Shown: positions 1 through 8,798, counted from the first letter of the stretch. The stretch is DNA of 64,000 nucleotides from Myxococcota bacterium (GCA_025057315.1 JANWXW010000159.1:34947-98946); one strand, 5' to 3'. Notes: a model not told the origin generated them from the sequence alone. Made by a program: numbers and translations.

Positions 1-287
1 AGATATAGAGATGGCTCCAGCAACCCCAGGCCCGGGGCGGCACTGTCGATGTAGGCCAGCGCCTCCTTGCGCGTGGTCAGGAACTTGCCGCTGGCACTGC
101 CCCGGGGCCAGCCAATGGCCTGCTCCAGGTACGCTAGGAACTTCTCGATGTAGGGCTGCGCCGCCTCGGGGTCACCGCCCAGGCGAGTGACGTAGATGGC
201 GAAGTCGCGCGGACCAGCCTCGGCCGGCACGGCAGCCAGCGCCACGGCCAACACCGGGAGGGCGAGTGCGCGAGAGGGCAGGGTCAT
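1..287 (-). CDS. secreted protein, partial (C-terminus beyond window)
   Basis: The gene starts at an ATG at 287 on the minus strand and runs off the left edge, so only the first 95 residues are visible. Residues 1-24 form a clear Sec signal peptide (basic MTLPSR start, hydrophobic core, small residues before AEAG). The mature part begins GPRDFAIYVTRLGGD and continues with a KFLTTRKEAL stretch. That pattern resembles the start of PhnD/SsuA-type periplasmic binding proteins, but the match is from memory and weak. It lies 120 bp downstream of the aminotransferase on the same strand. Function is not assigned. Confidence 0.6.
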   Translation of the reverse strand, partial: MTLPSRALALPVLAVALAAVPAEAGPRDFAIYVTRLGGDPEAAQPYIEKFLAYLEQAIGWPRGSASGKFLTTRKEALAYIDSAAPGLGLLEPSLY

Positions 288-406
288 GGAGGCATTTTGC
301 GGAAGATGGGCTGGTTCGTCCAGAGTCGTTCAAACGCGGCCGGCGGGCAGCCATTCAACCACATTCTGGCACTGCCCTGTGCATGGATGCGCAGGAGGCC
401 CGGGCA

Positions 407-1771
407 TTAGGCCAGCGCACGCAGCGCCGCCTCCAGGCGGGGCAGCATGGCACGGATCTCCTCGGGGCTCACAGCGCCCACAGACAACCGCATCCAACCT
501 GTCTCATCTCTCATGCCAAATGCCTGAAACGGCACCACCGCCGCACCGGCTGCATCCAGCAGGTAGCGCCGGATCTGCTCGTTGGTGCGCACCTCGTCCC
601 CGCCGTGCTCCGCCGGCAGCCGGCGACCGTGGATCGGCACCTGCACGGAGAGATAGATGGCCCCTTGGGGTGCAATGGCGTCCACCTGCAAGCCGCTGGC
701 CCGAAGCTGCAAGATGCCATCATAGAGCAGGCCGAGGCGGAGCTGCACCTGACTGGTCATCTCCCGATGGTAGGCCCCCAACGCCTCCCGGTCAGCAAGC
801 ACCTCGCCGACGGCGACCTGCTCCGGCCGCGGCGCCCAGGCACCGACGTGGCCAAGGATATCGCGCATGCGCGCCGCCACGTATGGGGGCGCGACAGTCC
901 AGCCCACGCGCAGGCCCGTGGCTGCCAGCGACTTGCTGACACCATCGACAAAGATGGTATAGGCGGCCATCTCCGGGACCAACTCCACCGGCGTGTGGTG
1001 CCGCGTCCCCCCGAACGTCAGCATCCAGTAGACCTGGTCGTACATGACGTACAGCAGGCGCTCGCCGGTGTGCTGCCGGCGCCGGTTCTCCTGGACGACC
1101 AGCTCGCAGATGCGTACCAGCTCGTCGCGCCCGAGCACGGTCCCGGTCGGGTTCAGGGGACTGTTGAGGCAGAGCAGCCGCGCCCCTGGCAGCAGCGGAC
1201 GCAGCTTGTCCGCAGTGGGCATGAACCATTCCCCAGCTGTCGTGGGCAGCTCCACCGGGGTCGCCTGGGTCAGGTGGCAGTAGTGGTTGTTGTTCCAGGA
1301 GGGCGTGGGGTAGATGACCCGCTCACCAGGCTCGACGACAGCCCGGAAGGTGGCATAGATTGCCGGGCGCGCCCCGCCGGTGACCACGATCCCGGCCAGC
1401 GGGTGATCCAGCCCCAGCTCGCGCCGGTAAAAGTCGCGCACCGACTCGCGCACCATCAGCACCCCATCGGAGGGAGGGTAGTTGGTCTCGCGCCGCTCAT
1501 AGGCCCGATGGATCGCCTCCTGCAGCGCACGCGGGATGGGAAACTGCGCCGGGGCAAAGTCGCCCACGGTGAGGTTGCACACCTGCCGGCCGCGCTCCAC
1601 CATGTGGCGGATCTCGGCGGCAATCTTCAGGATCTCGGAGCCCACCAGACCCAGCGCCATGCGCGACAGGCCGGCCTGCGCGGCCGCATCGGCCACCAGG
1701 CCCTGAGGCATGTAGTCACTGCATGGCACAACGGGACGGCAGGATGGGGCAGCGCTCTGCATCCCCTGCAT
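407..1771 (-). CDS. PLP-dependent class I/II aminotransferase
   Basis: A fold-type I pyridoxal-phosphate aminotransferase of aspartate-aminotransferase type, 454 residues. Visible marks are the N-terminal NLTVGDF segment, the TGGARPAIYATF cofactor-phosphate region, the conserved NSPLNPTGTV, the YDQVYW segment and the Schiff-base lysine in DGVSKSLAATGLRVGW. The C-terminus has the usual WMRLSV small-domain motif. Family knowledge predicts transamination of an amino acid with a 2-oxo acid in the cytoplasm; the substrate cannot be read from the sequence. The first 20 residues look unconserved, so translation may begin at the ATG at 1711. It is followed on the same strand by the partial secreted protein, but the 119-bp gap does not force an operon. 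Confidence 0.88.
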   Translation of the reverse strand: MQGMQSAAPSCRPVVPCSDYMPQGLVADAAAQAGLSRMALGLVGSEILKIAAEIRHMVERGRQVCNLTVGDFAPAQFPIPRALQEAIHRAYERRETNYPPSDGVLMVRESVRDFYRRELGLDHPLAGIVVTGGARPAIYATFRAVVEPGERVIYPTPSWNNNHYCHLTQATPVELPTTAGEWFMPTADKLRPLLPGARLLCLNSPLNPTGTVLGRDELVRICELVVQENRRRQHTGERLLYVMYDQVYWMLTFGGTRHHTPVELVPEMAAYTIFVDGVSKSLAATGLRVGWTVAPPYVAARMRDILGHVGAWAPRPEQVAVGEVLADREALGAYHREMTSQVQLRLGLLYDGILQLRASGLQVDAIAPQGAIYLSVQVPIHGRRLPAEHGGDEVRTNEQIRRYLLDAAGAAVVPFQAFGMRDETGWMRLSVGAVSPEEIRAMLPRLEAALRALA

Positions 1772-1804
1772 CTTAGGAAAAGCCGACCACCCAAGGGAAG
1801 CAAA

Positions 1805-2488
1805 TCAGGGCCGGTGCTGGCCGAGCAGCCGCCGAGCTGCCTCGCCAGCGGCGCCAGACCGGAGGGCGACCTCGTGCAGAACCGTGGTCCAGCCCGGGGG
1901 GCGACCACCGACCAGGCCGTCGCGGAGGTAGACCCCCAAGAGCCGCTCGGCACGGGGACCGAAGGTGCCGACCGAGCCCAGAGCCTCCACCAGCGAGACC
2001 GGATCGGCGGGGTCCGGCGGGGGACGGGTCGGCACCGCGTCCACCGCTTCCCCCAGGCGCTGTAGATCGGCCTGCGACAGGCGCACTGCCCGCCACAACC
2101 CCGGCAGCGCCTCCCCGTCGGGTGTTCCCCTCAGGTAGGCGCTCTCTGGCGGGTCCGTACCGAAGACCAGAAAATTCCCCTCGGGCTCGAAGAGCACCAC
2201 ATCGCCCCGCGGCGTCCGGTGCCGCGCCGCATAGCGGAGATCGAGTGCGTCCAGGCGCCGCCGCCCCCAACGCAGCTCCAGCGCTGGGCCGTCGATGTGC
2301 ACCTCACAGCGGTCGAGCAGAAAGCGATCGCGCAGCGCCAGGACCCACGTCGACAGAACCAGCGGCCCCACGGCACACACAGCCACCGGCGCGTGCGCAG
2401 CGGCCACCGCCAGCCCGGGCAGCAACGCGAGCGGCAACGCCAACGAGGCGACATCCATCCGCAGCCGTCTGGCGCGAAGGGCAACCAT
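1805..2488 (-). CDS. hypothetical protein with N-terminal membrane hairpin
   Basis: Not recognised. The 227-residue protein has two hydrophobic segments near the N-terminus (about residues 13-32 and 36-52), predicted to form a membrane hairpin. A soluble C-terminal part of about 170 residues follows, containing a Pro/Asp-rich linker (TRPPPDPADP). It starts 3 bp after the stop of ygfZ, so the two are probably co-transcribed, but nothing in the protein suggests a role in YgfZ chemistry. An internal ATG (at 2458) is a possible alternative start. The layout of two membrane segments followed by a PH-like soluble domain recurs in many uncharacterised bacterial proteins. Confidence 0.6.
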   Translation of the reverse strand: MVALRARRLRMDVASLALPLALLPGLAVAAAHAPVAVCAVGPLVLSTWVLALRDRFLLDRCEVHIDGPALELRWGRRRLDALDLRYAARHRTPRGDVVLFEPEGNFLVFGTDPPESAYLRGTPDGEALPGLWRAVRLSQADLQRLGEAVDAVPTRPPPDPADPVSLVEALGSVGTFGPRAERLLGVYLRDGLVGGRPPGWTTVLHEVALRSGAAGEAARRLLGQHRP

Positions 2489-2491
2489 CCA

Positions 2492-3511
2492 TCAGGACCC
2501 CTGTGATGTGGACTCGGAAAAGGGCAGCGCACAGACAATCGCCTCTGCCTCCGGTTCGCCCTGGGGGCCGCAGACGCGCAGTTCGGTTCCTGGCTGCCAT
2601 AGCGTCCGGTGTACATAGCCCAGGGCGATGGGTCCAAATCGTGGCGAGCAGACGCCCGACATCACCGTACCCGCCTTGCCGGGGCGGCTCTCGTGCCACA
2701 GGGGAGTGCCCCGCGGGGGAGGGGCCGAGGACCCGGGGAAGCGCAAGCCCATGAGGCGGCGGTTGACGTGGCCGCGTGCGGTCACCCGGGCAATCACTTC
2801 CTGTCCCAGATAGCATCCCTTGGTGAAGCTGACCGCATCGTCCAGGTTGGCCTCGATCGGCAGGCGCTCTTGGTCCATGTCGAGCCCATAGCGGGGCCGC
2901 CCCGCCTCGATGCGCAGCACCTCCGCCTCCTCCTCTGGCAGCTCCTCTGCCCCCGCCGCGCGCAGGCGACCCTGCAGCTCGCCGAGCGCATCCGGCGATG
3001 CAAACAGATGGAAGCCGGCCACGCCCAGCTCCGGCGTCCGCGCCACCCGAATGCCACTGGCCACCTTGTGAAAATAGGGAGGAAGCGAGGCGACATCCAG
3101 GCCGGGGATCGCAGCCTCCAGCGCCGCTGCCGCGCCCTCGCCATAGACCCCCAGCTGGTCCATGCCATCGCCGGCCGGGCGAATGACCACATCGTCCATG
3201 ATGAGGTGCCGCTCCATCGTCGCCAGCACCTCTTGGCTGGTGTTCCCTTCCATCTCCAGCAGAAAGCCATCGTCGCCGCAGTGGTAGACGGCCAGCTCGG
3301 CGATCATCTTGCCTTTGACCGTCAGCAGGACGGCGCGGCAGCCTTGCCCTGGAGCGAGCCGCTCGATGTCATTGGTCACCATCCCGTGCAGGAAGCGTGT
3401 GCTGTCGGGGCCGCTGACCAGCAGACGGCCGCGCGTGCTCAGAGAGCGGAGACGGATACCTGCCAGCACAGTGTCAAGGTAGGACGTCCGCTGGCAGGGG
3501 TCAATCGGCAA
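2492..3511 (-). CDS. ygfZ: YgfZ/GcvT-like folate-binding protein
   Basis: Member of the YgfZ family, tetrahydrofolate-binding relatives of the glycine-cleavage T-protein that help maintain certain Fe-S enzymes. The diagnostic KGCYLGQEVIAR segment, with its conserved cysteine, lies about two thirds along the protein. The N-terminus has the expected RLLVSGPDSTRFLHGMVTNDI-like pattern (shown here only in part: FLHGMVTNDI). Length, 339 residues, is normal for the family. The start appears to be TTG at 3511; no better in-frame start lies upstream. It is divergent from the small gene beginning at 3598 and is followed within 3 bp by a membrane protein gene on the same strand. Confidence 0.9.
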   Translation of the reverse strand: MPIDPCQRTSYLDTVLAGIRLRSLSTRGRLLVSGPDSTRFLHGMVTNDIERLAPGQGCRAVLLTVKGKMIAELAVYHCGDDGFLLEMEGNTSQEVLATMERHLIMDDVVIRPAGDGMDQLGVYGEGAAAALEAAIPGLDVASLPPYFHKVASGIRVARTPELGVAGFHLFASPDALGELQGRLRAAGAEELPEEEAEVLRIEAGRPRYGLDMDQERLPIEANLDDAVSFTKGCYLGQEVIARVTARGHVNRRLMGLRFPGSSAPPPRGTPLWHESRPGKAGTVMSGVCSPRFGPIALGYVHRTLWQPGTELRVCGPQGEPEAEAIVCALPFSESTSQGS

Positions 3512-3597
3512 CCGGCGAGCCTTCAGCGGCAGGCAAGCCCGGCCGAAGGGAGGAGAGGGCCGGCCTTTGCGCCGCCGTCATGCAGCAGGAGGTATCC

Positions 3598-4089
3598 ATG
3601 AAGACCAACGAGGCCCCCGAGGGACCGGCGGCTGGTGCAGTCGCATGCCTGAGCGCCGAAGTCATCCGCGATCGTCTGCGCCGACTCGGGGAGCTGGGGG
3701 TAGCCGGTGCGCTGCCCTTTGTTCCGCTTCGCGACCACGCGCAGCATGAGCCGACAGCCGGGGTGTCCAGCCGGAGCGCGGACCTGCCGGAGGCGCAGCG
3801 GCGCCGGCGTGAGCTGCTCGTGCGCCTGCGGCGCCTGGCCCTGCAGGTGGCCCAGGCAGCCGCCGATGGGATCGTCCTGCTCGACCAGGAGCTAGCCCTG
3901 CTCAGCGAGCAGGCCCGGCGTGCAGCCGAGGAGATCATGCACGACCCCGCCCGGCCGATGTATGAGCGCATGTTCCTCGCCGGACTGTGGGCCCCCCTGC
4001 CTGCCACTCGCCCCGCGCAGGGCCGCCGCAGCAGCCCTGCGCGACGGACCCGGCCGCGGAGTCCAAAACCGTCCTCCCTGGTGGGCTGA
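3598..4089 (+). CDS. small helical protein, tandem paralogue A
   Basis: Not recognised. A 163-residue, Arg/Ala/Leu-rich, probably all-helical soluble protein. A strong AGGAGG ribosome-binding site at 3587-3592 lies 5 nt before the ATG at 3598, so this start is preferred over the ATG at 3580. Residues around RLRRLALQVAQAAAD and the following IVLLDQE match the neighbouring gene (LLLRDVALQVAVGSAD, then LALLDAE), which suggests a local duplication. The last 30 residues are Arg/Ser/Pro-rich and look disordered. It is divergent from ygfZ. No signal peptide or membrane segment is seen. Confidence 0.6.
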   Translation: MKTNEAPEGPAAGAVACLSAEVIRDRLRRLGELGVAGALPFVPLRDHAQHEPTAGVSSRSADLPEAQRRRRELLVRLRRLALQVAQAAADGIVLLDQELALLSEQARRAAEEIMHDPARPMYERMFLAGLWAPLPATRPAQGRRSSPARRTRPRSPKPSSLVG

Positions 4090-4115
4090 CGCCAACCGCC
4101 CCAAGGAGACTTTGC

Positions 4116-4691
4116 ATGGAGCAAGATCGTTCCTCTCTTCAGCCCCCGCTTCAAGCACAGAGGCCCCCTGGTCGTAGAAGCCGTCCGTTCAGGACAAAAT
4201 CGCAGCCTCCCCTCTGCGTTTCTGAAGAGGTCATCGAGAGCTACGCAGAGGCGCTCCAGGAACTGGTGCAGGGCCTGCCGCTCCCCATGCTAAGTGGGCA
4301 TGAGCGAGGCAGCCTAAGGTGCATGCGCGATGCCGTCGCCGAGGCAGGCGACCGAGCCAGTGCCCTGCGCTTTGCGCCCCAGGTGGTGCAGCGCACTGGC
4401 ATCACCCCCGAGCGCATCGAGGAGATGCTGGACCGGCGTGCAGCGCTGCTGCTGCTGCGCGACGTGGCGCTGCAGGTGGCGGTTGGCTCCGCCGACACCC
4501 TCGCGTTGCTGGACGCTGAACAGGGGCAAGACGGCCCTGCGCAGCTCAACACCGATCCGCACCTGAGCACCCCCGCTCGCACCGGGTCGGCCGATCGCGC
4601 CGTGCTGGAGGCAGTGGCTCGGCGTGGTGAGCCAGCCGATGCGGTCCGCGTAAGCCAGGCTGTGGCTGCCGAGCGTCTCGGCGAGGCCTAG
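4116..4691 (+). CDS. small helical protein, tandem paralogue B
   Basis: Not recognised. A 191-residue protein starting at an ATG preceded by AAGGAG at 4103-4108. After a basic, Pro/Gln-rich N-terminus of about 35 residues comes a helical region containing the segment shared with the upstream gene (RRAALLLLRDVALQVAVGSAD). The two genes are 26 bp apart on the same strand and are probably one operon. The central ERIEEMLDRRAALLLLRD stretch could form an amphipathic helix. The 3' end overlaps the end of the convergent VWA gene by 4 bp. No known domain was recognised. Confidence 0.6.
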   Translation: MEQDRSSLQPPLQAQRPPGRRSRPFRTKSQPPLCVSEEVIESYAEALQELVQGLPLPMLSGHERGSLRCMRDAVAEAGDRASALRFAPQVVQRTGITPERIEEMLDRRAALLLLRDVALQVAVGSADTLALLDAEQGQDGPAQLNTDPHLSTPARTGSADRAVLEAVARRGEPADAVRVSQAVAAERLGEA

Positions 4692-5974
4692 GCTCTCCGG
4701 CGGCGGGCGGCCAGCCATACAACCATGCCAAAGGCCAGCATCGCTGCCAGGGGAGCCGCCTCCGCGCTACCCGCCGTGGCAGAGCACCCCCCGCTGCGAC
4801 GGTTGTCACCGGGATCCTCTTCGCTGGCCCGCCCTAGGTCAGGCGGCACGGCGTTCTGCGTCGTCACGCAGCTCCCATCCCACGGCACGCAGCGGGTGTT
4901 GGCCGGGCAGGAGATGAAGCGGCACGGGTCGTCCACGCACTTGCCGAACTGGCACCGGCTGGGGCCCTTGCACTGCTCATCCGGGGGCCTATTTTCGCAC
5001 AGCGGGTCGGGGATGCAGCGCTTGGTGGAGGCATCGCACACGGTGGTGGCGGGGCAGGCCATGCCGCACGGATCGCTGATGCACGAGCCCTGGCTGCAGC
5101 GAGTGCCCTGAGGGCACGGCCGGGTGCAGGCACGGACGCAGGTGCCGGGCGACAGGCCGTCGGTGTAGCAGTACTGGTCGCGACCGCAGTCCACCCCCGC
5201 GCAGGGGTTTACCCGGCACTCGCCACGGATGCAGGTGTCCGCTGGATTCGGGCATGGATTCGAGTAGCAGGAGTCATCGCACGTGCCCGTACCGAACTCG
5301 TCCTGGACCACCTCCAGGATGTCCTCCAGCGCCTTGTTCAGTTCCTCGGCATTGTCGGCCTTGTAGTACTTTTCCGGCGTCGGTGCCGGCCGGCCGCCAG
5401 CCTCCGCCATGCGCGTCAGGGCATCGCGCTCGCCGGGGGTTAGGCCGCCGCCGAAGCCGACCACAAAGGTAGTAATGGGCGGGTTCTGCATGCGCGCCTT
5501 GAGGATTTCGTTGACCGTGCCGTTGGGGGTGTCGGGCTCGCCCGCGCAGACCGGGCCGCCATCGGTGATAAGGAGAATGTACTGCTTGCGCTCGGGGTCC
5601 CTCAGCTCCCGGAGCGCGGCCGCATCGCGCATGGCCGTGCCCGATGGGGTCGAGCCGCTGGCGCCCTGGCGATCCAAGGCCATCTTGATCGCCGCCTTGG
5701 TCTTGTACCCAGGCCGCACCGGTGTCTCGGAGTTGCAGCCACCGGCCGGAAAGATCGTCAGCCCAATCGGCAGCTTCCCCTCGTACCGGTCCAACACCTT
5801 GGCGACCGCGTCCTTGGCCACCGTCCAGCGCGTCCCGGTGCCCAGCGGGGCGTTCATCGATCCGGATCGATCCACGACAATGAGCAGGTTCGGACACTTG
5901 GCGGCATGGGCAGCGTCCACGAGGAACATCCACGACAGCGACAGGATGGCAATCCGGCTGACAGGGTACTGCAT
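4688..5974 (-). CDS. secreted VWA-domain protein with Cys-rich repeats and MYXO-CTERM-like anchor
   Basis: Exported surface protein of about 428 residues. The start at 5974 is chosen because it puts a signal peptide (MQYPVSRIAILSLSWMF, then AHAAK) at the N-terminus and has a GGAG site 7 nt upstream; a longer frame to 6166 adds a non-signal leader. Residues 26-210 form a von Willebrand factor A domain with the metal-ion-dependent adhesion motif DRSGS and a later ITDGG. A stretch of about 150 residues with regularly spaced cysteines (CxxxxC, CPxxTxC) follows, resembling EGF-like or disulphide-knotted repeats. The tail has GGCS, a hydrophobic segment and RRRR, as in MYXO-CTERM sorting signals. 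Likely an adhesin or protein-interaction module; the ligand is unknown. Confidence 0.85.
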   Translation of the reverse strand: MQYPVSRIAILSLSWMFLVDAAHAAKCPNLLIVVDRSGSMNAPLGTGTRWTVAKDAVAKVLDRYEGKLPIGLTIFPAGGCNSETPVRPGYKTKAAIKMALDRQGASGSTPSGTAMRDAAALRELRDPERKQYILLITDGGPVCAGEPDTPNGTVNEILKARMQNPPITTFVVGFGGGLTPGERDALTRMAEAGGRPAPTPEKYYKADNAEELNKALEDILEVVQDEFGTGTCDDSCYSNPCPNPADTCIRGECRVNPCAGVDCGRDQYCYTDGLSPGTCVRACTRPCPQGTRCSQGSCISDPCGMACPATTVCDASTKRCIPDPLCENRPPDEQCKGPSRCQFGKCVDDPCRFISCPANTRCVPWDGSCVTTQNAVPPDLGRASEEDPGDNRRSGGCSATAGSAEAAPLAAMLAFGMVVWLAARRRRA

Positions 5975-6171
5975 GGGACGACTCCGGAAGGGGTTTGCCC
6001 GCATCTGACCACAAAACCTGGTGCGCGCAAAGCTACAAAAATCGCCCACCCCCCCTGCCAGAGCAGAAAACTGGCCTGGCCATTGATCTCCCTCTAGGCT
6101 CCTTTTCTGGACTCCCGTGGAGGGCCCCTCTGGGTTTCGCCCTCTACGCAGGGGAGGCAGACCCAACCCAG

Positions 6172-6633
6172 ATGCGTACCACCCAGGGCCAATACATGAT
6201 CAGCCGCGGCAGCCGGGACATCTTCGTCACCCAGGACGAGCTGCGACGGCGGGCCCGCAGCGGGCTGCTGGCGCCCTCGGACCTGGTATTCCATCCCCGG
6301 CTCGGGCGCTGGCTCTATGCGCACGAAGTGGCCGAGGTGGCGGAGGAGCTGCGCCGGGCCCGGCAGCTCGGCAGGGCTGCCCCCCCCGAGAACACGGTGG
6401 TGGTGCCGGTAAACGGCTCCGCCGTCGCTGGTCTGGTGCTCGGGCTGATGGGGTATATTCCCTTTGTCGGCCTGGTGCTATCCGGCCTGGGCCTGTACCT
6501 GTCTGGCCGTGGCCTCATGGTGGCGCAGCAGCACCTGGGCAGCGGGCATCGGCTGTCGGTGGCCGGGCTCATTGTCTCCCTTGCGTTCTTCTTGCCCCAG
6601 CTGTGCGCCGCGGCCCTGCTCCTGTCGCTCTAG
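6172..6633 (+). CDS. GYF_2-like/DUF4190-like membrane protein
   Basis: A 153-residue protein. The N-terminal half (ISRGSRDIFVTQDELRRRA, then PSDLVFHP and RWLYAHEV) has the layout of GYF_2/DUF4339 domains, small modules in which a tilted strand-helix unit ends in a conserved Trp. The C-terminal half has two membrane helices (around AVAGLVLGLMGYIPFVG and LSVAGLIVSLAFFLPQL) typical of DUF4190. Such proteins are common but functionally uncharacterised. The ATG at 6172 is chosen because upstream sequence in the same frame is not protein-like; the ATG at 6196 is also possible. It is divergent from the VWA gene. Confidence 0.65.
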   Translation: MRTTQGQYMISRGSRDIFVTQDELRRRARSGLLAPSDLVFHPRLGRWLYAHEVAEVAEELRRARQLGRAAPPENTVVVPVNGSAVAGLVLGLMGYIPFVGLVLSGLGLYLSGRGLMVAQQHLGSGHRLSVAGLIVSLAFFLPQLCAAALLLSL

Positions 6634-7096
6634 AGCGGCTCGCCGGGTATCGACATCGCCCCGTCCATCTCCCAGCCATGATCGCTATGGGGTTCTGCTC
6701 GTTGCTGTCCGCTGAGCACGGGTTCCAGGGCAGCGCGTCTGCTCCGCCAGGCCGTTCCCTTTGCCATCCGTTCCCACCGCCCCTGGATGCCCTGCCCGCC
6801 CTCCTGCTCTGCGCCTTGTCGCCCCCCCTAGCCACCGGCTCGATGAGCGCCTGGACCGCTATCCATCCCTGTCCCCTACCAAATGCTCCCCCCTGAACCG
6901 CACAGAGACGGGTGCAGGTCCGGGCCTGCTCCTCCAGAGGCTGCGTCGCAACCTGAGCTCCCAGGACGGTGCCTGTGTGCTGTTTCTGGGCTACCCGACG
7001 CTGCGCGCTCTCCTAGTGCCTGAGGAGTAGTGCCTGAGGAGGACCAGGCCCGGGCGGCGCGGCCGTTTTGTTGCTGCTGGGCATGACCAGCGGGGC
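6634..7096 (+). other. 463-bp gap without a convincing gene; 14-bp tandem duplication
   Basis: No convincing coding region on either strand. It contains a perfect 14-bp tandem duplication (7014-7027 and 7028-7041, unit TAGTGCCTGAGGAG). The second copy places a TAG in the reading frame that precedes the broken PAP2 gene. The gap may hold decayed 5' sequence of that gene, but the translation here is not recognisable. Confidence 0.4.
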
Positions 7097-7916
7097 ATGC
7101 TGACCACACGTGCCGAGCTGTTGCAGCCAGGGAGGCTGCGGGCGCTGCTATCCCGGGTGGGCATGGTCGCACCGCCGGTGCTGTCGTGCGTTGCGCTGCG
7201 CGATCTGCTACCCGCGCTACAGCCGCAGCTGCTCGACGCGGAGCTGCTGGCGCTGCAGGTGTGGCTCTTCGGTGATACGCCAGCCCGCCTTCCGGACCAC
7301 ATTGCATCGCCACCGGTGGTGGGTTGGTTTGCGTTCCTCTATAGCTATTTTTATAGCTATTTTGCATTGCCGGTGCTGCATGGGATTGGCTCTCTGTGCC
7401 TCGATGATCAGGGCCGGCGACGTTACGAGATGCCGGTTGGGGCAACGCTGGTGACTGCGGCGGGACACACGGTCTACACGCTGGTGCCGGGTGTCGGTCC
7501 CCATGCCTCGATGGCATTCGCATGCCCCTCGGAGGGTGGGTTCGCTCTGGTGCTGGAGGCGGTCAAGGTCCCTGGGCGCGATGCTCAATACCCTCCCATC
7601 GCTGCATATGGCATACTTGATGCTTTTCGTGATGCATGCGCTGCGGCATCGAAGGCAGCGCTCATTCCGCAATGCTTTGCCTTTTGTGGCGCTGTTTGCT
7701 GCCCACATCGTCGTGCCCACGCTGCTGCTGCGGTGGCATGATGGGGTGGACGTGCTATCCGGGCTGCTGCGGGCCGTGGGAGCTCACCAAGCGGCTGTCG
7801 ACCTGGCACGGCGCGAGGAGCCGCGTGCCAGCCAACCGGTATGGGAACCTGTGTGGCAGCGCTGCCAAATCCATCGCAACCTGTCCGGCTCCACAGCGAA
7901 CACAAGACCGAGCTGA
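7097..7916 (+). pseudogene. PAP2-superfamily (Aur1/inositol-phosphoceramide-synthase-like) gene, frameshifted
   Basis: Reads as a broken integral-membrane phosphatase/phosphotransferase of the PAP2 superfamily. The first frame (7097 to about 7585) gives hydrophobic helices typical of the N-terminal half (ALPVLHGIGSLCL and TLVTAAGHTVYTLVPGVGP). The catalytic half is in the next frame: TLPSLHMAYLMLF matches the conserved PSLH(V/M)A motif, and LLRWHDGVDVLSGLL fits the H-x3-D motif. The change from frame 2 to frame 3, equivalent to one extra base, lies near 7575-7590. No good ribosome-binding site is visible upstream. This is decay or a sequencing error; if error, the protein would be roughly 250 residues. 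Confidence 0.6.
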
Positions 7917-7962
7917 CGAGCGTTTTGCACGCCCCGGAGATGGCTCCTGGGATGAAAGCAGG

Positions 7963-8739
7963 TCAGAACGTGCCGATGATGCCGATGGCACCAAAGAGGC
8001 CGTTGGAGCCGACGCCGGTTTCGGTGACGACCCCGGTCATCTCGTTGACCTCGCGGATAAAGCGGTAGTCACCCCGGAAACCAGCCGTGATGGCAAAGGC
8101 AAAGTGAGGGTGCGCCCAGTAGCGTACGCCAGGCCCCACCTCGTACATGAAGCTGAAAGGCGAGACGGAAATATTAGGGTCCTGGGCCATCATGTCGCTG
8201 ACTGTGCGGCCGAAGCCGAAGCGGGCCGAGCCGAGGAGCTCCACCTTCCTGTCGGCACTGCGGAGAACGGCCACCTGCACGCCCGGCACGATGAGAAAGG
8301 CCGAGTTGGTGCTCTGCTGGACCTCTCCCGTGTCCGACGAGGTGCTGGTCTGGGTGGTGCTGCCAAACTCCAGGCCCACCGCCATCATGACACGGTCCAG
8401 CTTGTAGCCCACGCCCAGGCCGGCCTGCACGCTTGGGATGAACAGGTTTCCGATGCGGGGGTCAGCGATCAGGGTCACAACCAGCGTGCCCTGCACGGCC
8501 AGGATGAAGCCGTTTTTGAGCTGCCCGATGGGCGGAGGCTTGCGCAGGAGCCGTGCAGGCGGGGGAGTGGAAACTGGCGGTGGGACCGGCGGTGGGAGGG
8601 GCTGCACGGGCTGCACTGCCGGGGAAGGTTCCTCTGCTGGGGCAGCAGGCTCGGCAGAGGCGGCGCGCGCCTCGACCCCTTGCACCAAGCTGACCACAAC
8701 GACAAAGACAAAGATAGCTAGGCTACACGTTCGTTGCAT
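7963..8739 (-). CDS. secreted outer-membrane beta-barrel-like protein
   Basis: A 258-residue exported protein. An N-terminal signal sequence (LAIFVFVVVVSLVQGVEARA) is followed by a Pro/Ala-rich linker of about 35 residues and then a domain with alternating hydrophobic strands (VQAGLGVGYKLDRVMMAVGL, FAITAGFRGDYRFI) ending in IGIIGTF. The terminal phenylalanine is typical of proteins inserted by the BAM machinery. It is most similar in style to the beta-barrel porin/OmpA-like proteins of myxobacteria; no specific family was identified. The start codon lies exactly 6 nt after a TATAGT hexamer, suggesting a leaderless transcript. It is divergent from the kinase gene. Confidence 0.7.
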   Translation of the reverse strand: MQRTCSLAIFVFVVVVSLVQGVEARAASAEPAAPAEEPSPAVQPVQPLPPPVPPPVSTPPPARLLRKPPPIGQLKNGFILAVQGTLVVTLIADPRIGNLFIPSVQAGLGVGYKLDRVMMAVGLEFGSTTQTSTSSDTGEVQQSTNSAFLIVPGVQVAVLRSADRKVELLGSARFGFGRTVSDMMAQDPNISVSPFSFMYEVGPGVRYWAHPHFAFAITAGFRGDYRFIREVNEMTGVVTETGVGSNGLFGAIGIIGTF

Positions 8740-8774
8740 GCGCGGACTATAGGAGGGGAGCGAAGGTCAGGCAA
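8740..8774 (-). promoter_or_regulatory. predicted promoter, leaderless start of beta-barrel gene
   Basis: On the minus strand a TTGCCT box (8769-8774) is followed after 17 bp by TATAGT (8746-8751). The ATG at 8739 is reached after 6 more bases. Transcription would therefore begin at the start codon itself. There is no Shine-Dalgarno sequence. Confidence 0.6.
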
Positions 8775-8798
8775 GTTCGAGTATGCTTCCTGCAGCGA

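Noticed and set aside
266..2065. Very long open frame on the plus strand, opposite the aminotransferase gene
   Set aside because: Antisense shadow of a high-GC gene: composition is unusual (His/Gln/Arg-rich) and no motif or ribosome-binding site is present.
7636..8721. 361-codon plus-strand frame over the beta-barrel gene
   Set aside because: Shadow of the minus-strand gene that has a signal peptide and a matching promoter.
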